A stretch of DNA of 64,000 nucleotides, from NCBI GenBank assembly GCA_002083435.1, contig LWDJ01000026.1, positions 7,697 to 71,696 of the forward strand, given 5' to 3'. A program made the translations under genes and the position numbers. Source of the DNA: Proteobacteria bacterium SG_bin6. GTDB lineage: Bacteria > Pseudomonadota > Alphaproteobacteria > Sphingomonadales > Sphingomonadaceae. The notes under the pieces were generated by a model. The model searched no databases. It worked only from the letters and a program-made list of their open reading frames with translations, and had not been told where the DNA came from. This document shows, piece by piece, positions 63,056 to 64,000 of the stretch (position 1 is the stretch's first letter; each line of letters begins with the position of its first letter).

Positions 63056-64000
63056 TCAATCCTCGGTGATCAGGCTCGTCCGCTTGGTCTCGGGGAGCAG
63101 CGCGAAGCCGAGCGTCGCCAGCGCGAGCACTCCGGTCAGATACCAGTAGAAGCCCGCTTCCATCCCCGATGCCTTGAACCAAAGGGCGACATATTCCGCC
63201 GTGCCGCCGAGCAGCGTGTTCCCGATCGCATAGGGCAGCGCGACGCCCAGCGTGCGCACCTCCGCCGGGAACAGCTCGGCCTTGATCAGCCCCGAGATCG
63301 AGGTGTAGGCCGAAAGCAACAGCAGCGGCACCAGCACGAGGCCGAGCGCCGCCTCCCAGCCGCGCGCGCCGGCGATCGCGCTGAACACCGGCGCCGACAC
63401 CAGCATCCCGCCCACGCCGAACAGCAGCAGCATCGGCTTGCGCCCCACCCGATCGGACACCGCGCCGAGCAGCGGTTGGGCGAGCATGAACACCAGCAGC
63501 GCCGCGGTCATGATCTCGGTCGCCGCCGCCGGCTTGAAGCCGCTGGTGTTGACCAGGAATTTCTGCATGTAGGTGGTATAGGCGTAGAAGGCGCAGCTGC
63601 CCCCGCCCGAGATCAACGCCACGATCACGAACTCGCGCGGATAGGTGCGCCACAGGCCCAGCGCGCTCGATTTGGCGCGGACGCCGAGCGCCTCGAACGC
63701 CGCCGTTTCCGCCAGCCCCCGGCGGAGCAGATACACCAGCACCGCCAGCACCGCGCCGATCGCGAAGGGGATGCGCCAGCCCCAGCCGCGCAATTCGGCC
63801 TCGCTCAGCAGGCTCTGCAACACCAGCGTCACCGCGAGCGCGAGCAATTGCCCGCCGATCAGCGTGAGATATTGAAAGCTCGACCAGAAGCCGCGATGGC
63901 GGCGGCTCGCCATTTCGGAAAGATAGGTCGCGCTCGCGCCATATTCGCCGCCGACCGACAGCCCCTGCAGCATCCGCGCGAACAGCAGCAGCGCCGGCGC
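63056..64000 (-). CDS. MFS transporter of the metabolite:H+ symporter type (partial)
   Basis: The gene continues past the window, so the N-terminus is missing. The visible part has LQGLSVGGEYGASATYLSE, the MHS (ProP/KgtP/CitA) signature, about ten membrane segments, GAVSDRVGRKPML (the inter-domain MFS motif), and LIKAELFPAEVRTLGVALPYAIGN, also typical of MHS. These carriers take up dicarboxylates, proline betaine or citrate. The stop is only six bases beyond the methyltransferase stop (convergent). Confidence 0.88.
   Translation of the reverse strand, partial: APALLLFARMLQGLSVGGEYGASATYLSEMASRRHRGFWSSFQYLTLIGGQLLALAVTLVLQSLLSEAELRGWGWRIPFAIGAVLAVLVYLLRRGLAETAAFEALGVRAKSSALGLWRTYPREFVIVALISGGGSCAFYAYTTYMQKFLVNTSGFKPAAATEIMTAALLVFMLAQPLLGAVSDRVGRKPMLLLFGVGGMLVSAPVFSAIAGARGWEAALGLVLVPLLLLSAYTSISGLIKAELFPAEVRTLGVALPYAIGNTLLGGTAEYVALWFKASGMEAGFYWYLTGVLALATLGFALLPETKRTSLITED

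Overview
The window is a stretch of ordinary, very GC-rich bacterial chromosome that I read as an alphaproteobacterium of the Sphingomonas type. The pointers are gapR (DUF2312), a 41-residue L36 without cysteines, a DUF6356 protein, a coxB-coxA-ctaB-ctaG-coxC-DUF983-SURF1-thrC gene order, a large TonB-dependent receptor and tight ATGA-overlap operons. This placement is inference from gene content; no rRNA gene is present. Coding density is very high, no intergenic gap exceeds about 260 bases, and I see no tRNA or rRNA genes, insertion sequences, prophage genes or CRISPR array.

Layout. 1-5.0 kb: end of a Mur ligase, a DUF6356 protein, infC (probable AUC start) coupled to a DUF305 lipoprotein, a VOC protein and glnD. 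5.1-13.5 kb: a membrane MCP-like receptor, an SDR, a short Crp/Fnr regulator, mutS preceded by a ParE-type toxin and a frameshifted antitoxin, and a malic enzyme-phosphotransacetylase fusion. 13.6-18.6 kb: a membrane-anchored aspartic protease, then a catabolic-looking group (two SDRs, an acyl-CoA dehydrogenase, a GPH-type transporter). 18.7-27.8 kb: a CHAP protein, an M14 carboxypeptidase with a DUF4136 lipoprotein, rpmJ-HAD, an exported VOC protein, pyruvate kinase, DUF1244, an exported amidohydrolase, an alpha/beta hydrolase, gapR and a YebC-family regulator. 28.0-33.9 kb: a complete tripartite RND efflux operon behind a dyad-rich leader. 34-41 kb: a CPBP protease, a two-gene osmoprotectant-type ABC importer, an SDR and a TonB-dependent receptor with a clear terminator. 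41.2-43.1 kb: phhB, a zincin metallopeptidase and ccmAB.

43.1-52.2 kb (minus strand) is one long respiratory operon: aa3-type oxidase subunits II, I and III, haem farnesyltransferase, copper assembly factor, a 45-residue membrane peptide, DUF3291, DUF983 and SURF1, continuing into thrC and an rRNA methyltransferase. Divergent from it is pyrE-pdxJ-acpS-lepB-AI-2E transporter-maiA (52.5-56.8 kb). The right end holds a membrane protein, hisZ, a VOC protein, uvrB, a periplasmic protein of unknown function beside a lower-GC gap, an exported methyltransferase-like protein behind a near-perfect 24-bp palindrome, and a truncated MFS transporter.

I find no convincing new multi-gene system. The best leads are the antitoxin frameshifted in a GC-dinucleotide run while its toxin stays intact and is coupled to mutS; the AUC start of infC; the DUF3291 gene inside the oxidase operon; and the two operator-like palindromes at 27.87 and 62.25 kb.
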